NCBI RefSeq assembly: GCF_007670255.1
Contig: NZ_SZVS01000011.1
Span: 1-64,000 of the forward strand
Length of the DNA: 64,000 nucleotides
Origin: Paenarthrobacter nicotinovorans
Lineage (GTDB): Bacteria; Actinomycetota; Actinomycetes; Actinomycetales; Micrococcaceae
Direction: 5' to 3'
The notes under the pieces: model-generated
Seen by the model: the letters and a program-made list of their open reading frames with translations, nothing else
The model's database searches: none
What the model was told of the DNA's origin: nothing
Shown here: in pieces, positions 44,350 through 52,680 of the stretch
Position numbering within the stretch: position 1 is the first letter of the stretch
How the letters are laid out: each line of letters starts with the position of its first letter
Translations under genes and position numbers: made by a program

Positions 44350-44868
44350 ATGCCGATCATCCCTGATGAAAAAGACTGGACCTGGGTCCTCTCCGAGCCG
44401 TGCCCTGAATGTGATTTCGACCCCGCCACTGTGACGCCGGCAACGGTGCCTGGCACGGTCCTGAACATGCTCCCCCGGTGGCGCGCGGTCCTGCGCCGCG
44501 ACGACGTCGCCGCACGCCCGAACGACCACACCTGGTCTGCCTTGGAATATGCCTGCCATGTTCGCGATGTCTTCAGCCTCTTCGACCAGCGCCTGAACCT
44601 GATGCTCACCGAGGACGATGCACGCTTTGCCAATTGGGACCAGGACCAGGCCGCGATCGATGGCGACTACGGCTCGGCGGACCCCGCTACCGTGGCGGAC
44701 GAGCTGGAAACCGAAGGCACTGTCATCGCGGAATCCTTTGCCCGCGTGGTGGAGGATGACTGGCAACGCACCGGAATCCGCAGCAACGGTTCCTCCTTCA
44801 CTGTGCTGACGTTTTCCCGGTACTTCCTGCATGACGTCGTCCACCATCTGCACGACGTGGACGGCTAG
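44350..44868 (+). CDS. DinB/maleylpyruvate-isomerase-fold protein
   Basis: A 172-residue four-helix protein of the DinB_2 / mycothiol-dependent isomerase type. The His ligands for a metal are in EYACHVRDVFSLF (about 66) and the C-terminal LHDVVHHLHDVDG. Actinobacterial members often use mycothiol as a thiol cofactor. It is convergent with the GNAT gene and shares the CTAG stop. Reaction unknown. Confidence 0.85.
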   Translation: MPIIPDEKDWTWVLSEPCPECDFDPATVTPATVPGTVLNMLPRWRAVLRRDDVAARPNDHTWSALEYACHVRDVFSLFDQRLNLMLTEDDARFANWDQDQAAIDGDYGSADPATVADELETEGTVIAESFARVVEDDWQRTGIRSNGSSFTVLTFSRYFLHDVVHHLHDVDG

Positions 44869-45875
44869 AGGATTTTCTCCCACGTCATGCTGCGGTTCAC
44901 CGGGGTGTACCCCATGCCCAGATAGAGTTCCAGCGCGCCCGTGGGGTTGGCCGAGTCGACATCAAGGGACGCCACATCCATTCCGGCCAGGGCGTAGCGG
45001 CGCATGGCGTCAGCAAGAAGGGCCTGGGCGATGCCGCGGCCGCGGTAGGCGCGCCGGACGCCAAGCAGCTCCGTGTAGCCTTCCTTGAATCCGCGCTCGA
45101 CGGCGGAATGGGGGTCGTGGCTGGTCAGTTGGTACCCGGCCACTGCACCGGTGGAAGCATCGATCACCACGGCGCTGAGGTCGTGCCTTCCCGTGGGTTC
45201 TTCCATCGTGAAGCGCCACGATTCCTCGTCCCGTGGCTCGCTCCCCCAATGGTCCCTGAACGCATCGTTGTGGGCCATTCGCACGGGCTCAAAGAGCGGG
45301 GCTTCAAGAGTTCTGAGTTCGAACCCGTCCGGCAAGGACGCAGCGGGCAGTTGGTCCGCCAGGGTCCTGTGCATCTCATTGAACCAGCGAACGGCGTCAT
45401 AACCGTGACCCATCAGGAGTTTCCCCTGGTGTTCGTGCTGCTGCTCGGTCTGGATACGGAGCCTCGGCGGGCTTGCCGGATGCCCGGCCGCGGCGTCGGC
45501 ATCAAAGCGTTTGCGGGCCTGCTGCTCCTGCCACGCAAGGACCGCAGAACCGATGCCGCGTTGCTGCCATTGAGGGTCGACACATGCCATCCCGGTGGCT
45601 TTGTCGCCGTCGGGATTCTTGGCGATACGGCCGTATGCACGTGGCACGCCTGTGGCGTCAAAGCCCAGCAGCGTGCTCGTTTGCGGCGGGTTCTTGGTGG
45701 ACTCCAGGATGTGGACCAAATCGCCACGCTTTTCGAACCAGACAGGATGTTCGACGGCGGCCGTCCGGGCGATCAATCCGGCCCACCCATCGAGGTCATC
45801 GGTGGTGGCGGCCCGCCAGCGGAGTCCGGTGGTTCCCGCATCGGGAAGGCAGTGGCTTGCGGCGTCGAAAGTCAT
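44865..45875 (-). CDS. Two-domain GNAT N-acetyltransferase
   Basis: A 336-residue protein with two GNAT folds in tandem: an N-terminal one with CVDPQWQQRGIGSAVLAWQEQQA (about 95-117) and a C-terminal one with GVRRAYRGRGIAQALLADAMRRYAL (about 270-295). Both loops keep the acetyl-CoA R/Q-x-x-G-x-G/A pattern, so both may bind acetyl-CoA. It resembles mycothiol synthase in layout, but motifs that would prove MshD are not obvious. Substrate unknown. Confidence 0.85.
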   Translation of the reverse strand: MTFDAASHCLPDAGTTGLRWRAATTDDLDGWAGLIARTAAVEHPVWFEKRGDLVHILESTKNPPQTSTLLGFDATGVPRAYGRIAKNPDGDKATGMACVDPQWQQRGIGSAVLAWQEQQARKRFDADAAAGHPASPPRLRIQTEQQHEHQGKLLMGHGYDAVRWFNEMHRTLADQLPAASLPDGFELRTLEAPLFEPVRMAHNDAFRDHWGSEPRDEESWRFTMEEPTGRHDLSAVVIDASTGAVAGYQLTSHDPHSAVERGFKEGYTELLGVRRAYRGRGIAQALLADAMRRYALAGMDVASLDVDSANPTGALELYLGMGYTPVNRSMTWEKIL

Positions 45876-45884
45876 GTCCTCAGG

Positions 45885-48800
45885 CTACTGAGGCCCTGGC
45901 CCCGCCACCAGCTCCTCCGTGTCCTGGGCAACCGTCGGTGTCCCCCTGCCCGGCAGTTCCAGCCGGGCATCCGAAGGGTCGATGTCCTCGGGATTGTGGG
46001 TCACCAGGACCACCGTGACGTCCTTCAGCCCGGCACGAAGGATTGTCATCATTTCCCGCGCTGAGGCTGCATCCAAGTGGGCGGTGGGCTCATCGAGAAA
46101 CAAGACGGAGGCACCGGTCAGCAATGTACGGGCCATCGCGAGCCGCTGCCGTTCGCCCCCGCTAAGGAAGGAGCCGCCGGGACCAATACGGGCGTCCAAG
46201 CCACCTGGAAGGGCCCTCACCACGGCATCTAGCCCGACGGCGGCCAGCGCCTTGTACATCTCGTCGTCGTCTGGCTTCCGGCCGGCAGACCGGCTGAGCA
46301 GGAGGTTTCCCCGGACCGTGGAGTCGAAGAGATGGGCTTCCTGGGGGCACCACGCGGCGGTACCGGTCAGCATCGCCGTTCCCTCCGTGAGGGGGAGGAA
46401 TCCGAGGAGGACGGAGAGGAGCGTGGACTTGCCTGCCCCGGAAGGACCCGTGACAGCCAGCCAGCGGCCCGGTTCCGCGACGGCTTCGACACCGGCAAAG
46501 ACGGTGGGCCCGCCAGGCCAGGCCGCGGCGGCACCGCTGAGCTCCAGTCCTTGCCTGCCGGGCCGGTCAGGCAGATGCTGCGTTCCGCCGTCGTGCTCTT
46601 CCGGCGTGCCGGAACCGTCACCAGCGTCCAAAGCCCCGGATGCTGCCACCTTGTTCAGGACGTCGGCGAGCGCCGGCGCCTGGCGCACGGCGGAGACCAT
46701 CCCCGCGAAGGGTTCCACCAAGGCAAGGTGCATCAGAACCATGACAGCCACGAGTTCAGGGGCAACGCCGCCGGCGAGGACAGACGGGGCACTCAGCACC
46801 CCGGCCCAGAGCGCTGAAACGGAGCATCCAAGGACAACCACCGCCTGGCCCAGGCCTTCTGCCCATGCCGAACGTTTCGCTGAAAGGGTTGCCACCCGGT
46901 CCTTGGCCGAGAGGGCGCTGATCAGTGGTTCGCCGATATTATTGGCCTGCAGCTCGGCGCGGGCGTCCAGGGCCGCGGCAACTCCCCGCAGCACCTCCGA
47001 ATGCAGGTGCTGCCTTGCCTTCGCAGCATTGCGGTCGGCCAGGACGGCGAGCAGGGGCGCCACTGTCAGGCCCAGGGTGAACGTGAGCAGCACGGCAGGC
47101 ATCGCCGCCGGCAAGACGATACCTGTGGCAAGGATGGCGGCCCCGCCCACGGCGACGGCTGTAATCGGAGGCAGGGCCACCCTCGGCAGGAGGTCCCGCA
47201 GGGTGTCAACGTCGTCCACGATCGAACCCAGGACGTTTCCACCTTGGAGGAGGCGTCGCAGGGACAACGCCCGGCGGCTCAGGGTTGCCCAGAGCACCCC
47301 ACGAAGACGCGTCATGGCGGCGAAAACGGCGTTGTGGGTCAGCAGGCGTTCGCAATACCGAAGGACTGCACGTCCGATTCCGAAGAACCTGACGCCGACA
47401 ATCGCGCCCAACAGGTAGAGGATCGGTGGTTGTTCGCTGGCCCTGATGATGAGCCAGCCCGACAAGCCGGACAGCGCCACAGCGAACAGCGCCGCGAGGA
47501 CTGCAATGATCCCGGCCGCCGCGAACTTCCACTTGACCGGTTGCAGGACGCCCATCAGTCGTTTCAGGCTCCCCGCGGTGCTGTCCACCGGCCCGTCACC
47601 CAGGAGCTGTGCGTCATTCCCGGTTGCGGCATCCCACGCCTTGGCTGCGGATTGCCCGACCACCCCAGCGCCGCGCCCAGCAGGCGCTGTCACCGGTCCA
47701 GGTGTTTGTCCTGGCCGGCCGAGTTGTACGAGGTGGTCAGCGAGCGCGCGGGTTGCGGCGTCGTGGGCCACGAGGATGACAGTGGCCCTGCCGCGCAGCG
47801 ACTCGATGGCACGGCGGATGGCCTCGGCCGACGCTTCGTCCAAGTGTGCTGTGGGCTCGTCGAGCAACAGGAGCGTCGCACCTGCTTCCACGCGTGCCAG
47901 GCCCCGGGCCAGGGCTACCCGACGCAGCTCCCCCGGGCTGAGCTCGGCGGGATGCTTTCCTGCAAGGTGGCCTGCCGAGGCGTTTCGGAGGACCCGTGCC
48001 GCGGCCAGCTCCACGTCTTTGTCGTAACCCTGAAGGTAAAGCTCGATCTCCTGCTGGACGGTTTCACAGGCCATGCTGGGATGCTGCGGAACCCAGGCGA
48101 CCGTCCCGGGCCCAGCTCCGGTGACTCGACCTGCCACGGTGGCTCCGGGGCCCTGTCCGATGAGTCCGGCAAGGACTCCCAGGACGGTACTCTTGCCGGC
48201 GCCGCTGTGGCCATCGAGGGCGGTGATCTTCCCCTTCGGGGCGATGAAAGCAAGAGGTCCGACGGCGGCAGCGGACCGTCCGCGGTAGGTCACCGTCAGG
48301 CCGGTCACCACAATGTCATCGTGATCCGTCCCTGCGGCATCCGGCACTGGCTGTTGCGACGGTGCTTCAAGCACTGCGTTGGTGGTTTCAAGGGCAGCCC
48401 GGCCGTCGTCGCTGGCGTGATGGGCGGTGCCCAGTTCCCGCAATGGGAGGTAGCAGTCAGGAGCGAGGATCAGCGCCAGCAGACCGGCTTCGAGCGCCAT
48501 GTCTCCCGCTACCAGCCGCACTCCGATGAAAACGGCCACCACGGCAACGGAAATGGTGGCAATGAGCTCCAGGGCGAGGGCGGACAGGAAGGCGGTGCGG
48601 AGTGTGCCCATGGTCCGGCTGCGGTACTGCTCGGAGATTTCCTCCAGGGCGGCGCGCTGTTCGCTGGCGCGTCCGAGTCCCACCAAAACCGGGAGCCCCT
48701 TGGCCAGTTCCAGGATGTGGCCGGAAAGTTTCCGCAGGGTCGTCTGCGCATCCCTGACGCTGTCTTCTGTGTGCCGGCCGATCAGCACCATGAACAACGG

Positions 48801-49295
48801 CACCAGGGGCACCGTCAGGACGATGACCACTGCGCTGACCCAATCGGCGAAGAGGATCCGGGCTCCGATCAGCAACGGCACCGTGGCGCAGTTGACCAAG
48901 GCAGGCAGGTACTGGGTGTAGTAGTCGTCCAGGGCATCCAGGCCGCGGGTGGCCAGGATGGCAAGGCCGCCGTCGTTCATCCCCTCAACGGAAGACGGGC
49001 CGCCGTCGTCCAGGGACCGCCTCAGCAGCCGCGCGCGCAGTTCCTCCTTGACGCCCAAGGCGGCGTGCCGGGCCGCGATGCCTTGTCCCCAGACGGTCAA
49101 GGACCTCAGCACCGCTCCCACTGCGCCCCACAGCAGGCCGCTGTTCCATTCGGACGAGCCTGTTGCCAGACCGGCAAGCATCACCGCCACGGCCTGCGCC
49201 ATAAGGACCAGGGACAACGCCTTGAGCGCGGACATCAGTCCCAGGGCGTACAGCGCCGGGCGGGTGGCTTGTCCGGAAGGAAAAACGGGTTTCAC
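45885..49295 (-). CDS. cydDC: Fused CydD-CydC thiol-reductant ABC exporter
   Basis: An 1136-residue double ABC transporter: CydD half (about 1-530) and CydC half (about 585-1136). Each half has six helices and an ATPase. Walker A motifs are GHSGAGKST (about 362) and GPSGAGKST (about 950); signatures are LSPGELRRV (about 452) and LSGGERQRL (about 1045). CydDC exports cysteine/glutathione-type thiols and is needed to assemble cytochrome bd. Fusion in one chain is common in actinobacteria. The GTG at 49295 lies just after the cydB stop; no strong ribosome site is visible. Confidence 0.92.
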   Translation of the reverse strand: MKPVFPSGQATRPALYALGLMSALKALSLVLMAQAVAVMLAGLATGSSEWNSGLLWGAVGAVLRSLTVWGQGIAARHAALGVKEELRARLLRRSLDDGGPSSVEGMNDGGLAILATRGLDALDDYYTQYLPALVNCATVPLLIGARILFADWVSAVVIVLTVPLVPLFMVLIGRHTEDSVRDAQTTLRKLSGHILELAKGLPVLVGLGRASEQRAALEEISEQYRSRTMGTLRTAFLSALALELIATISVAVVAVFIGVRLVAGDMALEAGLLALILAPDCYLPLRELGTAHHASDDGRAALETTNAVLEAPSQQPVPDAAGTDHDDIVVTGLTVTYRGRSAAAVGPLAFIAPKGKITALDGHSGAGKSTVLGVLAGLIGQGPGATVAGRVTGAGPGTVAWVPQHPSMACETVQQEIELYLQGYDKDVELAAARVLRNASAGHLAGKHPAELSPGELRRVALARGLARVEAGATLLLLDEPTAHLDEASAEAIRRAIESLRGRATVILVAHDAATRALADHLVQLGRPGQTPGPVTAPAGRGAGVVGQSAAKAWDAATGNDAQLLGDGPVDSTAGSLKRLMGVLQPVKWKFAAAGIIAVLAALFAVALSGLSGWLIIRASEQPPILYLLGAIVGVRFFGIGRAVLRYCERLLTHNAVFAAMTRLRGVLWATLSRRALSLRRLLQGGNVLGSIVDDVDTLRDLLPRVALPPITAVAVGGAAILATGIVLPAAMPAVLLTFTLGLTVAPLLAVLADRNAAKARQHLHSEVLRGVAAALDARAELQANNIGEPLISALSAKDRVATLSAKRSAWAEGLGQAVVVLGCSVSALWAGVLSAPSVLAGGVAPELVAVMVLMHLALVEPFAGMVSAVRQAPALADVLNKVAASGALDAGDGSGTPEEHDGGTQHLPDRPGRQGLELSGAAAAWPGGPTVFAGVEAVAEPGRWLAVTGPSGAGKSTLLSVLLGFLPLTEGTAMLTGTAAWCPQEAHLFDSTVRGNLLLSRSAGRKPDDDEMYKALAAVGLDAVVRALPGGLDARIGPGGSFLSGGERQRLAMARTLLTGASVLFLDEPTAHLDAASAREMMTILRAGLKDVTVVLVTHNPEDIDPSDARLELPGRGTPTVAQDTEELVAGPGPQ

Positions 49296-49301
49296 GAGCG
49301 G

Positions 49302-50384
49302 TCAGTTTCCCGGTTGTGCGGGCTTGGTGGAGGCGCCGTCCTTGGAAATGAGTACTTTTGATGCGATGGCGGGCAGGAACCCGTGCGCTTCGGGAATATG
49401 CGCCGCGCTGACACGCCTTCTGAAGACCCAGTAGGTCCAGGCCTGGTAGGCGATCACCAGCGGCAGTCCCACGGCGGCAACAATGCTCATCAGGCCCAGT
49501 GTGTAGTCCGACGATGAAGCGCTGGAAATGGTCAGGTTGAAGGCCGGGTCGATAGTGGAGGGAATGACCACGGGGAACGCCGCACCGAAGATTGAGGCAG
49601 TGGCGCACACAATGAAGGCGCCCAGCGCCCCGAAGGCGCGTCCCTCGGACCCGGCGCGGGCCAGTGTCCACGCGAGGACCACGGCAACCACTGCCACAGC
49701 TACCAGGGCCCACGTCCACGGTTTGCCGCTGAGGAACTGGACAGCAACCATCCAGCCGAACATGGGCAGGACCGCTGCCGGGACCAACCTCACAAACCAG
49801 CGGCGGGCGCGGTGCCGCACCTCGCCGTCGGTCTTCAAGGCAAGGAATGCAAGGGCGTGCACCAGGGCAAAGGCGACCACACCGAAACCGCCCAGGAGCG
49901 CGTAGCCACTGAACCAGGACAGCGGCCCGCCGTCACGGTCTCCGTTGGCGTTCAAGGGAAGGCCCGTGGTGGTGAGCGCGAGCGCCGCGCCGATACCGAA
50001 TGCGGCGACGAAAGACCCGACGGCGATCGCCCAGTCCCAGCGGTTGCGCCAGCGTTCCGAGTCCACCTTGCCGCGGTACTCGAAGGCGACAGCACGGAAG
50101 ATCAGGGCAACCAATACAGCCAGCAGCGGCAGGTAGAGAGCCGAGAAGAGGGAGGCATACCAGAGCGGGAAGGCTGCGAAGGTGGCCCCGGCCGCGGTAA
50201 GCAACCACACCTCGTTGCCGTCCCAGACCGGGCCGATGGTGTTCAGGAGAACGCGCCGGTCAGTGTTGTTGCGTGCGAACAGCTTCATGAGCATGCCGAC
50301 GCCAAGGTCGAAGCCCTCAAGGAAGAGATAGCCGGTCCACAACACAGCGATGGCCACGAACCAGATGGTTGGCAACAGTTCCAT
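49302..50384 (-). CDS. cydB: Cytochrome bd ubiquinol oxidase subunit II
   Basis: A 360-residue membrane protein with about eight to nine helices, in the bd-oxidase subunit II family. The N-terminal WFVAIAVLWTGYLFLEGFDLGVGML and the GPVWDGNEVWLLTAAGATFAAFP block (about 50-75) are diagnostic. It stabilises the haem-bearing CydA. ATG 50384 is 18 bp after the cydA stop, so it is in the same operon. Confidence 0.95.
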   Translation of the reverse strand: MELLPTIWFVAIAVLWTGYLFLEGFDLGVGMLMKLFARNNTDRRVLLNTIGPVWDGNEVWLLTAAGATFAAFPLWYASLFSALYLPLLAVLVALIFRAVAFEYRGKVDSERWRNRWDWAIAVGSFVAAFGIGAALALTTTGLPLNANGDRDGGPLSWFSGYALLGGFGVVAFALVHALAFLALKTDGEVRHRARRWFVRLVPAAVLPMFGWMVAVQFLSGKPWTWALVAVAVVAVVLAWTLARAGSEGRAFGALGAFIVCATASIFGAAFPVVIPSTIDPAFNLTISSASSSDYTLGLMSIVAAVGLPLVIAYQAWTYWVFRRRVSAAHIPEAHGFLPAIASKVLISKDGASTKPAQPGN

Positions 50385-50402
50385 TGTCAGTTTCCCCTGC
50401 TC

Positions 50403-52007
50403 CTAGTAGGCGAATGCCAGGACGTCGTCCCCGGACTTGTCCGGAGTGTCGTTGTCTTTGTCATGCCGCTCCCCTGCGTCATCGCCGTCGTTGGCATGTG
50501 CCAGTTCCGGCATGGCGGAGGCAACTCCGCCGCGGACGTACTTGACCAGCAGCTTCACTTCCACCACCAGCAACACCGCGTAGATGGCTGTCAGCACCAC
50601 CAGCGACGCCATGATTTCTCCTGCGCTGACGCCGGGTGAGACTGCTGCGGCGGTAAACATGAACACTTGGTCGATGCCGTTCATATCCGGGTTGGGGGCC
50701 ACGACGAACGGCTGCCGTCCCATTTCCGTAAAGATCCATCCGGCTGCGTTGGCGCCGAACGGTGCCAGGATGCCGAAGACGGCTAGCCGCATCAGCCACT
50801 TGGAGCCGGGAACAACACCCTTGCGCGTCACCCACAGTGCCAGCAGGGCTGCGAAGGCTGCGATGCCGCCGAACCCGATCATCATGCGGAAGCCCCAGTA
50901 GGTCACTTCCATGACGGGAACGTACTGGATTTCCTGGCCTGCGCGGTCACCGTACAGCGGGTTGTCCGGCAGGTGCGTTCCGTATTTCTCCTTGTACTCG
51001 CCCAGGAGGCTGTTCACGCCCTTGACCTCGGTGGTGAAGTCTCCCTTGGCGAGGAAGGAAAGGATGCCGGGCACTTCGATGACGGCCACGATATCGTCGC
51101 AGTTCTTTGCGCCGAGGTTGCCCACGCTGAGGACCGAGAAGCCCGTGCCGTCGTGGCAAGCGGCTTCGGCGGCAGCCATTTTCATGGGTTGCTGTTCGAA
51201 CATGAGCTTGCCCTGCAGGTCACCGGTGATGGCCGTGCCGGCGAAGGAAATCATGGCTACTACGGCACCGATCCTCAGGGACTTCATCCAGACCGTGTAA
51301 TCGGCCTTGTCACGCCCCGGGATGTCCTGCGCCGCGCCGGGGATGATGCGGCCGTCTTTGCCAACAGTGTCGATGCCATCGTGCCGCCGGCGCCACAGGT
51401 GGTACCACGCGATGCCCAGCAGGAAGGCGCCAGCGACAGCGAGTGCGCCGAACAGTGTGTGGGGCACGGCAACCAGCGCAGTGTTGTTGGTGAAGACGGC
51501 CCAGGCATCGGTCATGACGGGGCGCCCGTCCACCATCTCGACGCCCACAGGGTGCTGCATCCATGAGTTGGCGACAATGATGAAGTACGCCGAGAAGACG
51601 GAACCGATCACCGCAATCCACAGGCACGCCAGGTGGACTCCGCGCTTGAGTTGCTTCCAGCCGAAGATCCACAGACCCAGGAAGGTGGACTCCACGAAGA
51701 AGGCCAACAGGGCTTCAAGGGCCAGGGGCGCACCGAAGACGTCCCCTACGAAGCGGCTGTACTCACTCCAGGCCATGCCGAACTGGAATTCCTGCACGAT
51801 GCCGGTGGCCACGCCCATGATGAAGTTGATCAGGAACAGCTTTCCCCAGAACTTGGTCATGCGCAGGTACTCGGGCTTTCCCGTGCGGTACCACATGGTC
51901 TGGATGATGGCCACAACCAGACCAAGGCCGATGGTGAGGGGCACCATCATGAAGTGGTAGACGGTAGTGATACCGAATTGCCAGCGTGCGATTTCCAAAG
52001 CGTCCAT
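50403..52007 (-). CDS. cydA: Cytochrome bd ubiquinol oxidase subunit I
   Basis: A 534-residue catalytic subunit that oxidises quinol and reduces O2, with haems b558, b595 and d. His18 in TTVYHFMMVPL is the proximal haem ligand equivalent of E. coli His19, and the ANSWMQHPVG segment (about 185) carries the b558 His. The quinol loop is short, as is usual in actinobacteria. AAAGGAC lies before ATG 52007. Two 17-bp inverted repeats lie 42-83 bp upstream, suggesting repression. Confidence 0.95.
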   Translation of the reverse strand: MDALEIARWQFGITTVYHFMMVPLTIGLGLVVAIIQTMWYRTGKPEYLRMTKFWGKLFLINFIMGVATGIVQEFQFGMAWSEYSRFVGDVFGAPLALEALLAFFVESTFLGLWIFGWKQLKRGVHLACLWIAVIGSVFSAYFIIVANSWMQHPVGVEMVDGRPVMTDAWAVFTNNTALVAVPHTLFGALAVAGAFLLGIAWYHLWRRRHDGIDTVGKDGRIIPGAAQDIPGRDKADYTVWMKSLRIGAVVAMISFAGTAITGDLQGKLMFEQQPMKMAAAEAACHDGTGFSVLSVGNLGAKNCDDIVAVIEVPGILSFLAKGDFTTEVKGVNSLLGEYKEKYGTHLPDNPLYGDRAGQEIQYVPVMEVTYWGFRMMIGFGGIAAFAALLALWVTRKGVVPGSKWLMRLAVFGILAPFGANAAGWIFTEMGRQPFVVAPNPDMNGIDQVFMFTAAAVSPGVSAGEIMASLVVLTAIYAVLLVVEVKLLVKYVRGGVASAMPELAHANDGDDAGERHDKDNDTPDKSGDDVLAFAY

Positions 52008-52048
52008 GGCTGTCCTTTGTGCGGTGGACCGAAGTACGATGACGTTAC

Positions 52049-52065
52049 TTCTACGTAGCGTAGAA
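52049..52065. promoter_or_regulatory. BlaI-type operator O1 (cydA proximal)
   Basis: TTCTACGTAGCGTAGAA is a 7+3+7 perfect inverted repeat. It lies 42 bp upstream of the cydA start on the cyd side of the divergent region. Confidence 0.7.
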
Positions 52066-52073
52066 AACTTCTC

Positions 52074-52090
52074 TTCTACACAGTGTAGAA
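52074..52090. promoter_or_regulatory. BlaI-type operator O2
   Basis: TTCTACACAGTGTAGAA is an 8+1+8 perfect inverted repeat, containing the TACAnnnTGTA core seen in BlaI/MecI/CopY boxes. Its centre is 25 bp from that of O1. Confidence 0.72.
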
Positions 52091-52173
52091 CAAATGCCGG
52101 GCAACGAAACCCATTCTTCAAGTGGCTTCCACCACGCGCAAGAGGTGGCGCCCCGCGAGCGCCACGCCGATTG

Positions 52174-52190
52174 TTCTACCTCACGTAGAA
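52174..52190. promoter_or_regulatory. BlaI-type operator O3 (blaI proximal)
   Basis: TTCTACCTCACGTAGAA has the same TTCTAC-5-GTAGAA frame and 17-bp length as O1 and O2. It overlaps TAGAAT (52186-52191), a likely -10 of the blaI transcript, and so would give autorepression. Confidence 0.65.
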
Positions 52191-52288
52191 TGGAGGCTGG
52201 AAAAGCGGTAGATTTATGGTGGAATGTTGGATCATCGCTCCCGACGGCAGTCACGCTGCGCCGGGATGCGGAAGGTAGGGAAGTATCG

Positions 52289-52675
52289 ATGGCAAGTCTT
52301 GGGGAACTCGAGCGGGCAGTGATGGATCTGCTCTGGGCAGGCCAGGAAGCTGCAACCGCCAATACACTGCGTGACCTCTTGGCGCAGGATTCCGAGGCCG
52401 GGGACGGCACCGCCGGCCATCAAGGCAAAGACCTTGCAGTGACCACTGTCCTGACCGTGCTCTCACGCCTGGAAAAGAAGGGCCTGGTGGAACGTGAACG
52501 CGGAACACGCCCGCACCGTTACCAGGCTGTTTCCAGCCGCGCAGACCACACGGCCGAGCTGATGCACGAAGTCCTGGGTTCCGCCCCGGACCGCGAGGCA
52601 GTCCTGGCCCGCTTCATTGGCTCAGTCACCGAAAGTGAAGCAGCTACCCTGCGCAAACTGCTCGGCTACAATTAG
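52289..52675 (+). CDS. blaI: BlaI/MecI/CopY-family transcriptional repressor
   Basis: A 128-residue winged-helix repressor: MASLGELERAVMDLLWAG at the N-terminus, the recognition helix area TTVLTVLSRLEKKGLVERERGTRPHRYQAV (about 55-85) and a C-terminal dimer helix (SESEAATLRKLL type). The ATG at 52289 is fixed by alignment with the family; an upstream frame to 52094 would cover the operator region. It is next to an M56 peptidase gene that starts five bases after its stop, the usual BlaI-BlaR pairing. Confidence 0.92.
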   Translation: MASLGELERAVMDLLWAGQEAATANTLRDLLAQDSEAGDGTAGHQGKDLAVTTVLTVLSRLEKKGLVERERGTRPHRYQAVSSRADHTAELMHEVLGSAPDREAVLARFIGSVTESEAATLRKLLGYN

Positions 52676-52680
52676 CCACT

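Noticed and set aside
47001..49361. 786-codon open frame antisense to cydDC
   Set aside because: Composition is Gly/Arg/Gln/His-rich with no domain, and it covers a clearly real ABC transporter on the other strand.
52094..52288. 65-residue extension of BlaI
   Set aside because: The family starts at MASLGELERAVMDLLW, and the extra stretch spans operator O3 and is not conserved in type.
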